From JALHMQ01 sp037441125 (GTDB lineage: Bacteria > Pseudomonadota > Gammaproteobacteria > Burkholderiales > Burkholderiaceae_F): a stretch of 59,899 nucleotides of DNA. The position numbers and the translations under genes are program-made. How positions within the stretch are numbered: position 1 is the first letter of the stretch; each line of letters starts with the position of its first letter. Where the stretch lies: NCBI GenBank assembly GCA_037441125.1, contig JBBIST010000008.1, positions 1 to 59,899 on the forward strand, given 5' to 3'. The notes beneath the pieces are model-generated. The model was not told where the DNA came from. It was given only the letters and a program-made list of their open reading frames with translations, and did not search any database. Below, piece by piece: positions 1 through 9,974 of the stretch.

Positions 1-189
1 AACGGGCCGAGAACGAACGCCGGAGAGCCGAGCGCCGGGCGCAGCGCGAGCAGTCGCTTGAGCAACGCAGCCGCCGGTCGCCCGGGAACGCGGCCGCGGC
101 GGCGAGCGCTGATCGGCCGCGCGCGGCGGCGGCGCAGGCGGGCGAGGGTCGGCCGGGACCGGCGGCACGGTAGGGCCGCCGGCGCGCCG
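1..189. other. Window edge, no gene assigned
   Basis: This stretch is extremely GC-rich. The minus strand, downstream of the phosphatase gene, has a short open frame running off the left edge with a leucine/alanine/arginine-rich translation, so it could be the beginning of another minus-strand gene. There is too little sequence to recognise a family, and no clear start or ribosome binding site is visible. Confidence 0.3.
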
Positions 190-1011
190 TCAATCGCGCG
201 GACGACCGGCCTCGGGCCCGTTGAACCACATGGTGGTCGAAGGCTGGCGCTTGGGCGAATCGGCCGCCTCCAACTTGACGATCGCCAGCGACAGGTTGTC
301 GCCGTGGCTCTCGGCGCGCTCGCGCGCCAGACGCACCAGGTGTTCGGACGCCTCGCGCGGCGGCAGGCCGTGCAGCAGTGAGCCGAGCTCGGAGTCGGTG
401 AAGTAGGTCCACAGCCCATCGCTGCACAGCAGGAAGGCGTCGCCGACCTGCAGGTCGGCAGCCTCGTCGATCGCCAGTTGCGGCTCGCGCGCGATGCCGA
501 GCGCGCTCACCAGGATGTTCTTGTACTTCTCCTGCGCCGCCTGCGCCTCGGCGTGCTTGCCTTCATTGCGCAGATGATGGGCGAAGGTGTGGTCGGCCGT
601 GCGCCGCACGAGGCGCCCGCCGCGGAACAGGTACAGGCGGCTGTCGCCGGCATGGGCCCAGATCGCGTAGTTGCGGCGCACGATCAGCGCCACGATCGTG
701 CTGTGCGGTTCCTTCTCGCTCGATAGCGCGGTCAGGCGGATCACGGTGTGCGCTTCGGCGGCGATCTGCTGCAGCAGCGCGCGCAGGTCATCGTCTTGCG
801 CCGCGTTCTCCTGAAACAGACTGTCGGCAGTCGACACCACCTGGTCGGAGGCCATGCGGCCTCCGGTGCGCCCTCCCATGCCGTCGGCGACGATCGCCAG
901 CAGGGTGCCCGGGTTACGCTTGCTGGTGAGCAGGGCCACCCGGTCCTGCTGTTCGGACCGGTCGCCGATGTGCTCGGCGAGGCAGGCGGAGAGCTTGAAT
1001 CGGGCCGTCAC
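190..1011 (-). CDS. PP2C-family serine/threonine protein phosphatase
   Basis: A 273-aa cytosolic phosphatase of the PPM/PP2C (Stp1-like) type, expected to remove phosphate from Ser/Thr residues using two metal ions. The metal-binding motifs are in the right order: GDRSEQQD near residue 16, DGMGG near residue 43, AGDSR in the middle, CSDGLW, and GDNLSLAIV near the C terminus. The GTG at 1011 is chosen because the family starts just before the first motif; upstream codons give proline-rich junk and no good Shine-Dalgarno is visible, so the start is uncertain. No partner kinase lies inside the window; one could be beyond the left edge. It is divergent from the DUF465 gene. Confidence 0.85.
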   Translation of the reverse strand: MTARFKLSACLAEHIGDRSEQQDRVALLTSKRNPGTLLAIVADGMGGRTGGRMASDQVVSTADSLFQENAAQDDDLRALLQQIAAEAHTVIRLTALSSEKEPHSTIVALIVRRNYAIWAHAGDSRLYLFRGGRLVRRTADHTFAHHLRNEGKHAEAQAAQEKYKNILVSALGIAREPQLAIDEAADLQVGDAFLLCSDGLWTYFTDSELGSLLHGLPPREASEHLVRLARERAESHGDNLSLAIVKLEAADSPKRQPSTTMWFNGPEAGRPRD

Positions 1012-1185
1012 GGCAGGAGGCGGGGCGGGGTCGAGGCACGTGTGCCGAGCGATGCCGGAGCAGTCTATCAAGCGGGCTCGCGCGGGATCGCCAGAAATGC
1101 CGGTCGAAGGCGTTGCCGTCGTGCAGCCGAGCCGCGCTGCTAGCATGAACGGCTGCTGCCGACGGCGGCGGCGCGGGAACGGATC

Positions 1186-1383
1186 ATGGACATCGACGAG
1201 ATCAAGCGGCGGCTGATCGAGCTTCGGATCGAGCATCGCGATCTCGACGAGGCGATCGAGCGCATGGCGCTGCAGGCCGGAGTCGACGAACTCAAGCTGC
1301 GTCGGCTGAAGAAGCGCAAGCTGCAGATCCGCGACGAGATCGTCCAGCTCGAGATGCTGCTCGTGCCCGACATCCCGGCGTGA
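1186..1383 (+). CDS. Small DUF465 (YdcH-like) coiled-coil protein
   Basis: A 65-aa protein of charged heptad-like helices (start MDIDEIKRRLIELRIEHRDL), matching the DUF465/YdcH family of short cytosolic proteins with no settled function. Length and pattern (an N-terminal acidic/hydrophobic helix, then a KKRKLQIRDEI segment) fit the family. Its stop overlaps the GTG start of the helicase gene by 4 bases, so the two are probably translationally coupled. Function cannot be assigned from the sequence. Confidence 0.75.
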   Translation: MDIDEIKRRLIELRIEHRDLDEAIERMALQAGVDELKLRRLKKRKLQIRDEIVQLEMLLVPDIPA

Positions 1384-3446
1384 CGACTTTGGAGGCGGTG
1401 CGGCCGCGCGCAGGCGCAGGCATCGGCCCGGAAGACAGCACTCTGCGCGCCGCGCGTGCACGCGTGGCCGCTGCCTTCGCTGCCGGCGGCGAACTGGCAG
1501 CCGCCGTCGCCGGCTTCTCCGCGCGCGACTCGCAGCGCGAACTGGCGCTGGCCGTGTTCGAGGCGATCGTCACGCGCGGCACCCTGGTGGCCGAGGCCGG
1601 CACCGGCACCGGCAAGACCTTCGCCTATCTGGTGCCGGCGCTGGTGGCCGGCGGCAAGGTGCTGATCTCCACCGGCACCAAGGCGCTGCAAGACCAGGTG
1701 TTCGCGCGCGACCTGGACGCGGTGCGCTCGGCGCTCGGCATCGACTGCGCGGTGGCGCTGCTCAAGGGCCGCCAGAACTACGTCTGCCGCCAGCGGCTTG
1801 AGCGCACCGAGGCCGAGGGCACGCTCGCCTCGCGCGACGACGCACGCCACCTGCGCGCGATCGTGCAGTTCGCCCAGGCAAGCGACAGCGGCGACCGCGC
1901 CGGCCTGCCGACGGTGCCGGAGACGGCGCCGATCTGGCCGCTGGTCACGAGCACGCGCGAGAACTGCCTCGGCCAGGAGTGTCCGCGGCTGGCCGACTGT
2001 TTCGTAATGAAGGCGCGGCGCGAGGCGGCCGCCGCCGACGTCGTGGTCGTCAACCATCACCTGTTCCTGGCCGACCTGGCGCTGCGCGACGATGCGGTGC
2101 GCGACTTCCTGCCGTCGGCCGACACCGTGGTCCTGGACGAGGCGCATCAACTGCCGAAGATCGCCGCTGAGTTCTTCAGCCACGGCTGGTCGCTGGCGCA
2201 ACTGGCCGATCTCGTGCGCGACGTGCGCGCGATCTGCCTGGCGCGCGCGGCCGGCGGCGCGCCGTGGGTGGCGCTGACGCAAGCGATCGAGGCCGCGGCG
2301 CGCGAGTTGCGCCTGGCGCTGGCCGAGGCCGGCGTGCGACCCGGCCAGCGTCTGGCGCTCGATCGCCTAAACGGTGGCGCACACGCCGCGCAGCGCCTGG
2401 ACGCGCTGGCGGCGAGCCTGGCGGCGCTGCACCCGGCGCTCGAAGCCAACCGCGGGCGCGACCCGGAACTCGATGCGCTGGCGCCGCGCAGCGACGGTCT
2501 GCGCCAGCAGATCGCCGACTGGGCCGATGCGCTGCGCGCCGCGGCCACGCCGCAGCCTGAAGGCGAAGGGGCGAGCGATGGCGGCGCCACCGCCGACGCC
2601 GTGCGCTGGATCGCGCTGACGCTGCACGGGGCGCAGTTCCAGACCACGCCGCTAGCGCCCGGTGCCGCGTTTGCGCGCGCGCGCGAGCAGCAGTCGCAGG
2701 CCTGGATCCTCGCTTCGGCGACGCTGACCGTGGCCGGACGTTTCGATGCCTTCCTGGCCGAGGTCGGCCTGCCCGAGGCCACCACCCGGCGCTGGGACAG
2801 CCCGTTCGACTTCGGCCGTCAGGGTCTGTTGTACCTGCCGCAGCCGATGCCCTCGCCGCTGGCGCAGGACTTTCCCGAGCAGGTGGCGGGCGCGGCCTGG
2901 CCGCTGATCGCAGCCGCGCACGGCCGCGCCTTCGTTTTGTGCTCTACGCTGCGCGCGGTCGAGCGCGTGGCGCAGGCGCTGCGGCAGGAGATCGAGCGCG
3001 CCGGCCTCGACCTGCCGCTGCTGGTGCAGGGCGCGAGCACGCGCAGCGCGCTGCTCGATTCGTTTCGTCGCGCCGGCAACGCCGTGCTGGTCGGCAGCGT
3101 GAGCTTCTGGGAAGGGATCGACGTTCGCGGCGAAGCGCTGTCGCTGGTGGTGATCGACAAGCTGCCGTTCGCGCCCCCCGACGATCCGGTGGTGCAGGCG
3201 CGCCTGCGCCGGTTGCAGGGGCTCGGCCGCAACGGCTTTGTCGAGTACCAGTTGCCGCAGGCGGTGACCTTGCTCAAGCAGGGTGCCGGGCGCCTGATCC
3301 GCGACGAGCGCGACCGCGGTGTGCTGATGCTGTGCGACGCGCGCCTGCTCGCCAAGTCCTACGGTCGCGTCGTGCTGGCGAGCCTGCCGCCGTTCGCGCG
3401 TACGCGCTCGCTGCAACAGGCCTGCGAGTTCCTGCGCGCCGCCTGA
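1380..3446 (+). CDS. ATP-dependent DNA helicase, DinG/YoaA (XPD-like) family
   Basis: A 688-aa superfamily 2 helicase with an Fe-S domain, expected to unwind forked or R-loop DNA 5' to 3' in repair. Walker A AEAGTGTGKT lies near residues 71-80, the DEAH box in VVLDEAHQL near residue 250, and a set of cysteines (NYVC, ENCLGQEC, LADC) lies between them as expected for the 4Fe-4S cluster. The C-terminal GAGRLIRDERDRGVL block is the usual motif VI. It starts with GTG overlapping the DUF465 stop (GTGA). The length is typical for YoaA, which is slightly shorter than DinG; which of the two it is remains open. Confidence 0.88.
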   Translation: MTTLEAVRPRAGAGIGPEDSTLRAARARVAAAFAAGGELAAAVAGFSARDSQRELALAVFEAIVTRGTLVAEAGTGTGKTFAYLVPALVAGGKVLISTGTKALQDQVFARDLDAVRSALGIDCAVALLKGRQNYVCRQRLERTEAEGTLASRDDARHLRAIVQFAQASDSGDRAGLPTVPETAPIWPLVTSTRENCLGQECPRLADCFVMKARREAAAADVVVVNHHLFLADLALRDDAVRDFLPSADTVVLDEAHQLPKIAAEFFSHGWSLAQLADLVRDVRAICLARAAGGAPWVALTQAIEAAARELRLALAEAGVRPGQRLALDRLNGGAHAAQRLDALAASLAALHPALEANRGRDPELDALAPRSDGLRQQIADWADALRAAATPQPEGEGASDGGATADAVRWIALTLHGAQFQTTPLAPGAAFARAREQQSQAWILASATLTVAGRFDAFLAEVGLPEATTRRWDSPFDFGRQGLLYLPQPMPSPLAQDFPEQVAGAAWPLIAAAHGRAFVLCSTLRAVERVAQALRQEIERAGLDLPLLVQGASTRSALLDSFRRAGNAVLVGSVSFWEGIDVRGEALSLVVIDKLPFAPPDDPVVQARLRRLQGLGRNGFVEYQLPQAVTLLKQGAGRLIRDERDRGVLMLCDARLLAKSYGRVVLASLPPFARTRSLQQACEFLRAA

Positions 3447-3466
3447 CCGGCGCTGCGCCGCGCGAG

Positions 3467-4240
3467 TCAGGGCCGCGCGGGCTGTGCCGCCGGGAAGTTG
3501 CGCTCGAGCACGCGCTGGGCGTCGTCGCGCAACTGCGGCAGTTCGAGCGCGTCGTAGGCGCGCACGAGGATCGACAGTGCCTCGGCCGCCGCCGGCGCCG
3601 CCTGGAAGTCGCGCAACGCGCCCTGCGCGCGCTGGACCGCCGCGACGTAGGCGCCGCGCTGCAAATAGAAGCGGGCGACGTTGACCTCGCTTTGCGCCAT
3701 GGCGTTGATCAGGAAGTTCATGCGCAAGCGCGCGTCGGGCGCGTACGTGCTGTCGGGAAAGCGGGTCACCAGTTCGCGGAAGGCGTCGAAAGCCTCGCGC
3801 ATCGCCTTCGGGTCGCGCGTGCTCGGGTCCTGGCCGAGCAGCCGGCCGAACAGGCCGAGATCGTCGCTGAAGCTCGCCAGCCCCTTCAGGTAGTGCACGT
3901 AGTCGGCGTTCGGGTGGCGCGGGTTCAGGCGCAGGAAGCGCTCGGCCTCGGCAATGGCCTGCGCCGTCTCGCCTTCCTTGAAATAGGTGTAGGCAATCTT
4001 GATCTGCGCCTGCTGCGCGTGGCGAGTGAACGGAAAGCGCGACTCGATCTTCTGCAAGTGTTCGCGCGCCGCCTTCCAGTTGCCCAGTTCGAGCTCGGTG
4101 CGCGCCTCCTGGTACAGGCGCTCGGCGTCCCACTTGGCGCTAGGATCGCGCTCGAGCGTGCCGCATCCGGAAAGCGCGGCCGTCGCCGCCACCAGCACGA
4201 CCAGTGCGGCACGACCCAGCTTCGACCTCCACCACTGCAT
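3467..4240 (-). CDS. bamD: Outer membrane protein assembly factor BamD
   Basis: A 257-aa lipoprotein of the BAM complex that inserts beta-barrel proteins into the outer membrane from the periplasmic side. It has a signal peptide with lipobox LSGC around residue 21, followed by TPR helices (AERLYQEARTELELGNWKAA, then IKIAYTYFKEGETAQA). The ATG at 4240 gives the lipoprotein signal directly; the frame extends further upstream without signal-like sequence. It is divergent from rluD with 55 bases between the chosen starts, an arrangement common in proteobacteria. It is convergent with the helicase gene. Confidence 0.93.
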   Translation of the reverse strand: MQWWRSKLGRAALVVLVAATAALSGCGTLERDPSAKWDAERLYQEARTELELGNWKAAREHLQKIESRFPFTRHAQQAQIKIAYTYFKEGETAQAIAEAERFLRLNPRHPNADYVHYLKGLASFSDDLGLFGRLLGQDPSTRDPKAMREAFDAFRELVTRFPDSTYAPDARLRMNFLINAMAQSEVNVARFYLQRGAYVAAVQRAQGALRDFQAAPAAAEALSILVRAYDALELPQLRDDAQRVLERNFPAAQPARP

Positions 4241-4295
4241 CTTCGCTCCCGTGCCGGCGCCTCGCGCTGCGCGCGACCACCAGCGCAAACCGACC

Positions 4296-5381
4296 TTGCC
4301 CAAGACCGCAAAGTATATCGACGCACCCGATCCCGACTTGCCACCCGTGCCGCCTGCGCCGGAGGACGAAGACGGCGACGAACCTGCCGCGGCACCGGCG
4401 CAGCGCCTGCGCATCGGCGCCGCACAGAGCGGTCTGCGGCTCGATCGCGCGCTCGCCGAGCTGCTGCCGGCGATCTCGCGCAGCCGGCTACAGCACTGGA
4501 TTGCCGCCGGCGCCGTGCGCCGCGTCTCGCCGCCGGCGCCGCCGCCGCGCGCGCGCGACGCGGTCGCCGCAGGCGAAGAGTTCGACCTGACGCCGATCGC
4601 CGCTGCGGATGTTGCGGCCTACCTGCCACAGCCGATGGCGCTTTCGATCGTGCACGAGGACGAAGCGCTGCTGGTGCTCGACAAGCCGGCCGGACTCGTG
4701 GTTCATCCGGCCGCCGGCCACTGGCAGGGAACGCTGCTCAACGGGCTGCTGGCGCACGATCCGGCGCTGGCGCAGGTGCCTCGTGCCGGCATCGTGCATC
4801 GGCTCGACGCCGGCACCTCGGGGCTGATGGCGGTGGCGCGAACGCTCGCCGCGCAGGCCGACCTGGTGCGCCAGTTGCAGCAGCGCAGCGTGCTGCGCGA
4901 ATACTGGGCGGTGGTGCACGGCGAAGCGCCTGCGACGGGCACGATCGATGCGGCGATCGGCCGCGACCGGCGCAACCCGCTGCGCTTCGTCGTCAGCCGT
5001 TCGCCGGGCGCGCGCCCCGCGCGCACCCACTTCCGGCGCATCGCCACGGTGGCTTGCAACGGTCGCGACTTCTCCTGGCTCGCCTGCCGGCTCGACACCG
5101 GGCGCACGCACCAGATCCGCGTCCACCTCGAGCATCTCGGCCACCCGCTGGTCGGCGATCCGCTCTATCGCCGCGGCCGCCCGTCGCCGGCCGGCGACGC
5201 GCTGACCTCGTCGTGGGCAGGCTACTCGCGCCAGGCCTTGCACGCCTGCCGGCTCGGGCTGCTGCATCCGGCCAGCGGCGTGCCGATGAAGTGGTTTCGC
5301 GCGCCGCCACCAGACCTGCGCGCGCTGATCAAGGCGCTCGGTTTCGGTCGCAGCGACCGCCCGCGCGCGGCCTTCGAATGA
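4296..5381 (+). CDS. rluD: 23S rRNA pseudouridine synthase RluD
   Basis: About 361 aa. It has an N-terminal S4 RNA-binding domain (SGLRLDRALAELLPAISRSR) and a RluA-type catalytic domain with HRLDAGTSGLM, whose Asp (near residue 171) is the nucleophile. RGRTHQIRVHL-type and HPLVGDPLY motifs follow, here as TGRTHQIRVHLEHLGHP. It modifies uridines in helix 69 of 23S rRNA. The start is uncertain: no ATG lies upstream of the S4 domain, so TTG 4296 is proposed, with GTG near 4346 as an alternative; neither has a clear ribosome binding site. A proline/acid-rich linker precedes the S4 domain. It is followed by pgeF. Confidence 0.88.
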   Translation: MPKTAKYIDAPDPDLPPVPPAPEDEDGDEPAAAPAQRLRIGAAQSGLRLDRALAELLPAISRSRLQHWIAAGAVRRVSPPAPPPRARDAVAAGEEFDLTPIAAADVAAYLPQPMALSIVHEDEALLVLDKPAGLVVHPAAGHWQGTLLNGLLAHDPALAQVPRAGIVHRLDAGTSGLMAVARTLAAQADLVRQLQQRSVLREYWAVVHGEAPATGTIDAAIGRDRRNPLRFVVSRSPGARPARTHFRRIATVACNGRDFSWLACRLDTGRTHQIRVHLEHLGHPLVGDPLYRRGRPSPAGDALTSSWAGYSRQALHACRLGLLHPASGVPMKWFRAPPPDLRALIKALGFGRSDRPRAAFE

Positions 5382-5409
5382 AACCGGTGCGGTGCGTCCG
5401 CCTGCAGCG

Positions 5410-6249
5410 ATGACTTCACCCGTCGAATCCGTCTGGCCGCACGGCTGGATCGCGCCCGACTGGCCGGCACCGCCCGGCGTTCGAGCGTTGATGACCACGC
5501 GCGCCGGCGGCGTCTCGGCGCCGCCGTGGGGCGCGGCGCCCGATGTCGGCGGCGGCATGAACCTGGCGCTGCACACCGGCGACGACCCGAACCACGTGGC
5601 CGCCAACCGCGCGCGCTTGCGCCGCCTGCTTCCGGGCGAACCGGTCTGGCTCGAGCAGGTGCATGGCGCCGAGGTCGTCGACGCCGAGCGGGCGGCGCCG
5701 ACGCCGGCCGCGGACGCCAGCGTCGCCCTTGCGCCCGGCGTCGTCTGCGCGGTGCTGGTGGCCGACTGCCTGCCGGTATTCGTGGCCGAGGCCGGCGGCC
5801 GCGCCGTGGCCGCCGCGCACGCCGGCTGGCGCGGGCTCGCCGCCGGCGTGCTGCCGGCGACCGTGGCGCGAATGCGCGCGCGGCTGTCGGTGCAGGCCGG
5901 CATTGAAGACGCGCAACTGCTGGCGTGGCTCGGTCCGGCGATCGGCGCCCGTCGCTTCGAGGTCGGCGCCGACGTGCTGGCCGTCATGCGCGCCGCGCTG
6001 CCGGAAGCCGAGCGTGCCTTCGTGTCGTGCGGTGGCGACAAGTACCTGGCCGACCTTTACGCGCTCGCGCGCCTCGCGCTCGCTCGCGCCGGCGTCGTGC
6101 GGGTGTACGGAGGCGGGCTGTGCACGGTTTCGGATCCGGGCCGCTTCTACTCGTTCCGTCGCGACCGGCGCACCGGACGGCACGCGGCGCTGATCTGGCG
6201 CGAGCCGCAGCCGTCAGCCGTGGCGCCAGACGCCGGCAGCGCAGGCTGA
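5410..6249 (+). CDS. pgeF: Peptidoglycan editing factor PgeF (YfiH, DUF152, laccase-domain)
   Basis: A 279-aa cytosolic protein of the YfiH family, described as a zinc-dependent multicopper-oxidase-domain enzyme with purine nucleoside phosphorylase/deaminase and peptidoglycan-editing activities. The family signatures are present: QVHGAEVV, ADCLPVFV with the metal Cys, HAGWRGLAAGVL with the metal His, and a C-terminal FYSFRRDRRTGR. The ATG at 5410 is preferred over GTG 5392. It lies 28 bases after rluD and is likely in one transcript with it, the common rluD-pgeF order in proteobacteria. Confidence 0.9.
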   Translation: MTSPVESVWPHGWIAPDWPAPPGVRALMTTRAGGVSAPPWGAAPDVGGGMNLALHTGDDPNHVAANRARLRRLLPGEPVWLEQVHGAEVVDAERAAPTPAADASVALAPGVVCAVLVADCLPVFVAEAGGRAVAAAHAGWRGLAAGVLPATVARMRARLSVQAGIEDAQLLAWLGPAIGARRFEVGADVLAVMRAALPEAERAFVSCGGDKYLADLYALARLALARAGVVRVYGGGLCTVSDPGRFYSFRRDRRTGRHAALIWREPQPSAVAPDAGSAG

Positions 6250-6332
6250 GGCAAGGCCCTTGGCCGGGCGGCGTGGCCGTGACTGCCGTCAACGCCGTCG
6301 CACGCCGACGACCGGGCGCGGGTGATTCTCGT

Positions 6333-6362
6333 TTGACAGTGCTGCAAGCGCCTCGCCACAAT
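6333..6362 (+). promoter_or_regulatory. Probable sigma70 promoter of phaC
   Basis: A perfect TTGACA hexamer (6333-6338) is followed after 18 bases by CACAAT (6357-6362), which matches TATAAT at four positions. It lies about 117 bases upstream of the phaC ATG in a gene-free stretch and is the only strong hexamer pair there. The assignment is by pattern only. Confidence 0.5.
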
Positions 6363-6478
6363 GGGCTTGACAGAGGCGAGCGCGGGCACGGAGCGGCCGT
6401 ACTAGGATGCAGCGGTGATGGGTGCGGTGCGCACCAAGCCGCCTGTCAGGCACCCGCAGCCGACGAGGAGACTTCCGC

Positions 6479-8518
6479 ATGGCAAACCGCCGCAAGGCTG
6501 CGACCGGATCGAATCGGACCGGTGCAACCGGCGCGTCGACGCGCAGCGCGCAGGCACGTCCGGTCGCCGGGGTCGCGGTTGCCGCGCGTCGCGCCGTTGC
6601 ACGCGGCCGGCGTGTGGCAGCCGCGCCGCCGCCCGCTGCTGCCGGAGCAAACGGCGCAACGCGCACCGCCCCGGGCAAAGTCGAGGCCGCCGTGACGAAG
6701 TCTGCGCGCGCGGCGACGGCGCCTGGCGCACGCGGCGGCCAGGCGCGGTCGGCGAGGGCACGCGCAGCGACCGCCGTTCGAGCCGATGCCAGTGGCGCCG
6801 CGCCGGTCGAGGATGCACGCCGTACCGCAGCGCCGGCCTGGATGCAGTTCTGGCAGTCCCTGGCGAAAGATCTGGCGCAGATGTCGAAGCCGCCGGCGAT
6901 GCCGGCGATCTCGGTGCCGGCCGACCGGATGCTCGATCTGCAGCGCGACTACATGCAGCGGCTGGCGCAACTGTGGGGTGACTTCCTCGAGCATCCGGAG
7001 AAGATGAGCGCGCCGATCCGCGACAGCCGCTTCGCCGATCCGAGCTGGCAGGAGAACTCGCTCGCCTCGTTTTTCGCCCGCTCGTACCTGCTGAACGCCG
7101 AGTTCCTGAACCGGATGGCCGACAGCGTGCAGGCCGACCGCAAGACCCGCGGCCGGGTCAAGTTCGCGGTGTCGCAGTTCGTCGATGCCGCGGCGCCGTC
7201 GAACTTCCTGGCCCTGAATCCGAAGGCGCAGAAGACGCTGCTGGAGTCCAGCGGCGAGAGCCTGAAGGCGGGTCTGCACAACCTGCTCGGCGATCTCGGC
7301 CGCGGCCGCATCACGCAGACCGACGAGGCCGCCTTCGAGGTCGGCCGCAACGTCGCCACCACCGAGGGCGCGGTGGTGTACGAAAACGGGCTGATCCAGT
7401 TGCTGCAGTACAAGCCGCTGACGGCCAAAGTGCATGCCCGCCCGCTGCTGTTCGTCCCGCCGTGCATCAACAAGTTTTACATCCTCGATCTGCAGCCGGA
7501 GAACTCGATGATCCGGTTCGCGGTCGAGCAGGGTCACACGGTGTTCGTCGTGTCGTGGAAGAACCCGCACGAGCCGGAGTCGACCCTGACCTGGGACGAC
7601 TATCTGGAACGCGGCCCGATCGCGGCCCTGCAGGTGGTGCGCGAGATCAGCGGCAGCGCCCGGGCAAACGCGCTCGGCTTCTGCGTCGGCGGCACGCTGC
7701 TTGCCTGCGCGCTCGCGGTCATGCACGCGCGCGGCGAGCAGCCGGTGGCGAGCCTGACCCTGATGACGGCGCTGATCGACTTCGAGGACAGCGGCGTGCT
7801 CGACATCTTCATCGACGAGCAGCACGTGCGCATGCGCGAGAAGTCGATCGGCCAGGGCGGCCTGATGCCGGGCCGCGACCTCGCCAACACGTTTTCCAGC
7901 CTGCGCGCCAACGACCTGGTCTGGAACTACGTGGTCAGCAACTACCTCGAGGGCAAGCAGCCGCCGGCCTTCGACCTGCTGTACTGGAACGGCGACTCGA
8001 CCAATCTGCCGGGTCCGATGTATGCGTGGTACCTGCGTAACACGTATCTGGAGAACAACCTGCGTCTGCCGAACAAGCTCGTGTGCTGCGGCCAGCCGGT
8101 CGACCTCGGCCGCGTGCGCGTGCCGACCTACGTGTTCGCCGCGCGGGAGGATCACATCGTGCCTTGGAAAGCGGCCTACGCGTCGGCGCGGGCGATGCCC
8201 GGCACCGACGGCGCCGGCGGCGACCTGCGCTTCGTGCTCGGCGCCAGCGGACACATTGCCGGCAGCATCAACCCCGCCTCCAAGAACCGGCGCAGCTACT
8301 GGACGCACGGAGCGATCGGCCGCGAAGGCGGGCTGCCCGCCGACAGCGAGACCTGGCTGGCGGCCGCCGGCGAACTGACAGGAAGCTGGTGGAACGACTG
8401 GGCGCGCTGGCTGGCGCCGCACGGCGGACCGATGCAGCCGGCGCCGCGCGGCTACGGCAATGCCAAGCACAAGGTGATCGAGCCCGCGCCCGGTCGCTAT
8501 GTAAAGGAGAAGGCGTGA
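6479..8518 (+). CDS. phaC: Class I poly(3-hydroxyalkanoate) synthase PhaC
   Basis: A 679-aa enzyme polymerising (R)-3-hydroxyacyl-CoA on the granule surface. The alpha/beta-hydrolase core holds the PHA-synthase box GFCVGGT with catalytic Cys near residue 402, Asp near 558 (AAREDHIVPW) and His near 592 (GASGHIAGSI). It is longer than usual class I synthases because of an N-terminal stretch of about 115 residues rich in Ala, Arg, Gly and Thr (start MANRRKAATGSNRTGATGAS), which precedes the expected PAWMQFWQSL beginning of the family. The ATG 6479 is chosen; an in-frame start at 6422 is possible but less likely. First gene of the phaCAB operon; its TGA lies inside the first heptad of a downstream hairpin repeat. 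Confidence 0.95.
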   Translation: MANRRKAATGSNRTGATGASTRSAQARPVAGVAVAARRAVARGRRVAAAPPPAAAGANGATRTAPGKVEAAVTKSARAATAPGARGGQARSARARAATAVRADASGAAPVEDARRTAAPAWMQFWQSLAKDLAQMSKPPAMPAISVPADRMLDLQRDYMQRLAQLWGDFLEHPEKMSAPIRDSRFADPSWQENSLASFFARSYLLNAEFLNRMADSVQADRKTRGRVKFAVSQFVDAAAPSNFLALNPKAQKTLLESSGESLKAGLHNLLGDLGRGRITQTDEAAFEVGRNVATTEGAVVYENGLIQLLQYKPLTAKVHARPLLFVPPCINKFYILDLQPENSMIRFAVEQGHTVFVVSWKNPHEPESTLTWDDYLERGPIAALQVVREISGSARANALGFCVGGTLLACALAVMHARGEQPVASLTLMTALIDFEDSGVLDIFIDEQHVRMREKSIGQGGLMPGRDLANTFSSLRANDLVWNYVVSNYLEGKQPPAFDLLYWNGDSTNLPGPMYAWYLRNTYLENNLRLPNKLVCCGQPVDLGRVRVPTYVFAAREDHIVPWKAAYASARAMPGTDGAGGDLRFVLGASGHIAGSINPASKNRRSYWTHGAIGREGGLPADSETWLAAAGELTGSWWNDWARWLAPHGGPMQPAPRGYGNAKHKVIEPAPGRYVKEKA

Positions 8519-8601
8519 AAGGTGAAATGTGAAACGTGAAAGGTGAAGGCCGGACTCTCGACGGGCGTTCCACGTTTCACGTTTCACATTTCACGTTTCA
8601 C
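8515..8601 (+). repeat. GTGAAAN heptad-repeat hairpin between phaC and phaA
   Basis: Five tandem heptads GTGAAAN (8515-8549) face five inverted heptads NTTTCAC, the first degenerate (8567-8601), across a 17-base spacer. They can form a long, nearly perfect hairpin in RNA. The first heptad contains the phaC stop codon. The right arm ends 38 bases before the phaA start, whose AAGGAGG ribosome binding site lies outside the stem. A related copy lies between prpB and prpC. Confidence 0.85.
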
Positions 8602-8639
8602 GCTCTCTCCGTCAGCAACCAATTCACGAAGGAGGCGAA

Positions 8640-9818
<1,179 letters not shown>

Positions 9819-9946
9819 GTCGAGCGTCGAGGGTCAAGCGTCGAGCGTCGAGCGTCGAGCGTGACGCAGGCCCCCCGGGGCAGATCACGCCTCTCCCGCT
9901 AGACGCTAGACGCAAGACGCTAGACCCAAGACGCCAGACGCAAAAC
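9819..9946 (+). repeat. GTCNAGC heptad-repeat hairpin between phaA and phaB
   Basis: Seven heptads with consensus GTCGAGC (9819-9867) begin directly after the phaA TAG stop. Seven inverted heptads with consensus GCTAGAC (9898-9946) follow after a 30-base spacer. The two arms are complementary except mainly at the fourth position of each heptad, so the stem would have regularly spaced mismatches. The arm closes 28 bases before the phaB start. A related structure follows sucA. Confidence 0.85.
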
Positions 9947-9974
9947 ATCGATAACCCATTCTCGGAGGCAAGTC

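Noticed and set aside
58..381. Plus-strand 107-codon frame at the left edge.
   Set aside because: Overlaps the PP2C gene on the opposite strand and reads as Arg/Ala-rich antisense.
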